From: Palsa-504 sp963847965 | Lineage (GTDB): Bacteria; Actinomycetota; Actinomycetes; Streptosporangiales; Streptosporangiaceae | Length of the DNA: 64,000 nt | NCBI GenBank assembly: GCA_963847965.1 | Contig: CAWKCG010000001.1 | Location: 248,001 to 312,000, forward strand | Reading direction: 5' to 3' | Shown: positions 62,355 through 64,000 of the stretch, one piece after another | How the letters are laid out: each line of letters begins with the position of its first letter | Numbering within the stretch: the first letter of the stretch is position 1 | The notes under the pieces: model-generated | What the model was told of the DNA's origin: nothing | The model's database searches: none | What the model saw: the letters and a program-made list of their open reading frames with translations, nothing else | Position numbers and translations under genes: made by a program

Positions 62355-62364
62355 AAGGTACCTT
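62355..62364. promoter_or_regulatory. AAGGTACCTT palindrome before XRE gene
   Basis: A perfect 10-bp palindrome 7 bp upstream of the XRE start (62348). A related half-site, AACCTTTACC, lies at about 62384. Candidate operator of the XRE regulator. Confidence 0.45.
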
Positions 62365-62471
62365 TACTTGCCGGTCATGTCGAGCAACCTTTACCGCTCT
62401 GGTAATCATTGCTGAAGGCATGTATATATTTGACTTAGGCATCGATTATTGGAAACCCCGGGGTTGACACC

Positions 62472-63431
62472 ATGGGCGAGCTGACGGCAAGTAACCCGAC
62501 CGCAGGGAACGACCAGGCGGACGACGCCACGGTGGCGGCGGTGCGGGCCTTCAACAGGTTCTACACGAACGTGATCGGGCTGCTGCGCGGCAAGTACCTG
62601 GACACGCCGTACTCGCTCACCGAGGCCAGGCTGCTGTTCGAGCTGGCCCAGCGGGACGCCAGCGAGGTCGCCGGCCTGCGGCGGGTCGTCGACATCGACG
62701 CGGGGTACCTGAGCCGCATCCTGGGCCGGTTCGAGGACGACGGGCTCATCGCCCGGCAGCGCTCGGCCGCCGACGGGCGCCGCCAGGTGATCAGGCTGAC
62801 CGGGGCCGGCCGGGCCGCCGTCGCGGGCCTGGACGAGGGGTCCGCCGGCCAGACCAGGGACATGCTGGCCGGCGTCCGCGACGAGGACCGGCGCAGGCTG
62901 CTGGACGCCATGCGCGTCATCACCGACGTCCTCACGCAGTCCCCCCTGTCGCGGGGTTACCTGCTGCGGGCGCCCCGGCCGGGCGACCTGGGCTGGGTGG
63001 TGTCGCGGAACGCGGCGGTCTACGCGGAGGAGTTCGGCTGGGACGCCTCATACGAGGCGCTGGTGGCCAGGATCGTCGCTGACTACATAGACCACAGGGA
63101 TCCCGAAGCCGAGGCGGCCTGGATCGCCGAGGTGGACGGCGCGCCGGCGGGCTGCGTGTTCTGCGTGCGGGAGGACGCCACCACCGCGCGGCTGCGGCTG
63201 CTGCTCGTCGAGCCGTGGGCCAGGGGGCTCGGGATCGGTGCCCGGCTGGTCGAGGAGGTGCTCAGGTTCGCCCGCGGCGCCGGGTACTCCGCCGTCACCT
63301 TGTGGACCAACGACGTGCTGGGCGACGCGAGGCGGATCTACGAGCGAGCCGGGTTCAGCCTCGACGATGAGACCCCGCACCATAGCTTCGGTCAGGATCT
63401 CGTGGGCCAGAACTGGTCCCGCCGGCTGTAA
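62472..63431 (+). CDS. MarR-GNAT fusion (HTH plus N-acetyltransferase)
   Basis: A 319-aa protein. The N-terminal MarR winged helix (FNRFYTNVIGLLRGKYLDTP, YSLTEARLLFELAQRDASEV, IDAGYLSRILGRFEDDGLIA, RSAADGRRQVIRLTGAGRAA) is followed by a GNAT domain from about residue 160: GWVVSRNAAVYAEEFGWDAS, RLRLLLVEPWARGLGIGARL (acetyl-CoA loop RGLGIG) and YSAVTLWTNDVLGDARRIYE with RAGF at the end. This fusion is widespread; it may couple a metabolite or its acetylation to gene control. Start ATG 62472; AT-rich upstream. Confidence 0.92.
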   Translation: MGELTASNPTAGNDQADDATVAAVRAFNRFYTNVIGLLRGKYLDTPYSLTEARLLFELAQRDASEVAGLRRVVDIDAGYLSRILGRFEDDGLIARQRSAADGRRQVIRLTGAGRAAVAGLDEGSAGQTRDMLAGVRDEDRRRLLDAMRVITDVLTQSPLSRGYLLRAPRPGDLGWVVSRNAAVYAEEFGWDASYEALVARIVADYIDHRDPEAEAAWIAEVDGAPAGCVFCVREDATTARLRLLLVEPWARGLGIGARLVEEVLRFARGAGYSAVTLWTNDVLGDARRIYERAGFSLDDETPHHSFGQDLVGQNWSRRL

Positions 63432-63434
63432 GGG

Positions 63435-64000
63435 TCAGGAAACCGTGAGGGCCAGCGCGGGGACAAGCTGGTCGGACGGGGTGAGCGAGCCGTGCATGCC
63501 GAATAGCCTGGACTCCCCCGGCTCCTGGGTCTCGGCCACCACGGCGAAGCTGCCCGCGGTGGCGACCACCACATCGCCGATCCGGTCGGCCATGCGCGCG
63601 TCCACGGGACCGAACCATCCTTCCTTGATGGCCTCGTCCCTGGCCAGGACCCAGGCGCGCTCGCCGAGCACCTCGCGCCAGGTGGCCAGGACGTCCCCGG
63701 CGGCACCGGGCCGCACGTAGAGGTGCCTGGCGCGCGGCTCGCCGCCCAGCAGGGCCAGCCCGGCCCGCAGTTCCGGCGTCGCGTCCACGTCGAGCCTGTC
63801 CTCCGGGCCGACGTCCACCATGCCGTGATCGGCCGTCACGTACAGGGCCGTACCGGACGGCAGCGCGTGCGCCAGGTGCTCGGCCAGCTTGTCGACGTGC
63901 GCCAGCTGGTAGTACCAGGCATCGGACGCGACCCCGAACACGTGCCCGGTGTTGTCGAGGTCGCCGTGGTACACCGAGACGAACGCGCGCCCGTTCTCCG
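63435..64000 (-). CDS. Alkaline phosphatase-superfamily nucleotide pyrophosphatase/phosphodiesterase, partial
   Basis: The C-terminal ~190 residues of a phosphodiesterase that starts beyond the right edge. From the edge it reads ENGRAFVSVYHGDLDNTGHV with YHGDLDNTGH as metal-binding Asp/His. Then LYVTADHGMVDVGPEDRLDV (ADHGM, second metal pair) and later FGMHGSLTPSDQLVPALALT (HG, last His). This is the family of type I phosphodiesterase/nucleotide pyrophosphatases. The stop at 63435 lies 4 bp from the convergent MarR-GNAT stop. Confidence 0.88.
   Translation of the reverse strand, partial: ENGRAFVSVYHGDLDNTGHVFGVASDAWYYQLAHVDKLAEHLAHALPSGTALYVTADHGMVDVGPEDRLDVDATPELRAGLALLGGEPRARHLYVRPGAAGDVLATWREVLGERAWVLARDEAIKEGWFGPVDARMADRIGDVVVATAGSFAVVAETQEPGESRLFGMHGSLTPSDQLVPALALTVS

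Overview
The window is GC-rich DNA from an actinomycete, probably a filamentous one. The evidence is the gene set: DUF3710, DUF3093, DUF4235, DUF4193 and DUF3145 proteins, two F420-dependent luciferase-like oxidoreductases, a GuaB1-type IMP dehydrogenase relative, a ferrochelatase of the actinobacterial type, a DUF222/HNH protein, many GTG/TTG starts and ATGA/GTGA overlaps. A Streptosporangiales-like host is my guess; the species cannot be read from the sequence. No rRNA, tRNA or CRISPR array was seen.

Layout. 1-3.1 kb: an edge-truncated HemK-like methyltransferase and a GntR-ABC transporter operon. 3.1-13.3 kb: a nest of mobile elements. A serine recombinase gene (minus strand) is cut by an 8,078-bp Tn7/Tn5053-like transposon (3660-11737) with TGT...ACA ends and a perfect 5-bp target duplication, GGAGT. 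Its DDE transposase gene is cut by a tyrosine-recombinase element (5358-7865). That recombinase gene is cut by a ~617-bp structured non-coding insert. The transposon right end is cut by an IS256-family element (9860-11721), whose transposase carries a 237-bp MITE-like insert directly before its catalytic glutamate codon. 13.3-16.1 kb: remnants of an integrative element (small GntR, small hypothetical genes, strong inverted repeats), then a secreted protein and a cold-shock-like protein.

16.5-24.7 kb: an accessory array in which seven same-orientation copies of an imperfect repeat of about 100 bp (up to about 220 bp) separate single genes or gene pairs: two toxin-antitoxin modules, a methyltransferase, a gene split by IS110, secreted and small unknown proteins, and a metallo-hydrolase. 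This looks like a cassette array, but no integrase is present.

24.7-64 kb: mostly chromosomal genes. These are aconitase, F420 enzymes, a long Pro/Gly-rich membrane-anchored protein, an RNA methyltransferase, a TrkA pair, dUTPase with DUF neighbours, inositol monophosphatase, ferrochelatase, an MFS transporter, Mrp, YcaQ-like, TetR, GuaB1, Lnt, a HAD phosphatase, a form II CoxLSM-like molybdenum hydroxylase operon, an ion transporter, stress/anti-sigma-like proteins, a ClpN-domain regulator with tandem palindromes, an aldo/keto reductase, an XRE/membrane pair, a MarR-GNAT fusion and a phosphodiesterase running off the right edge.

About eight single-base frameshifts, mostly in G/C runs and including one in the conserved second TrkA gene, suggest that some are residual sequencing errors rather than real pseudogenes.
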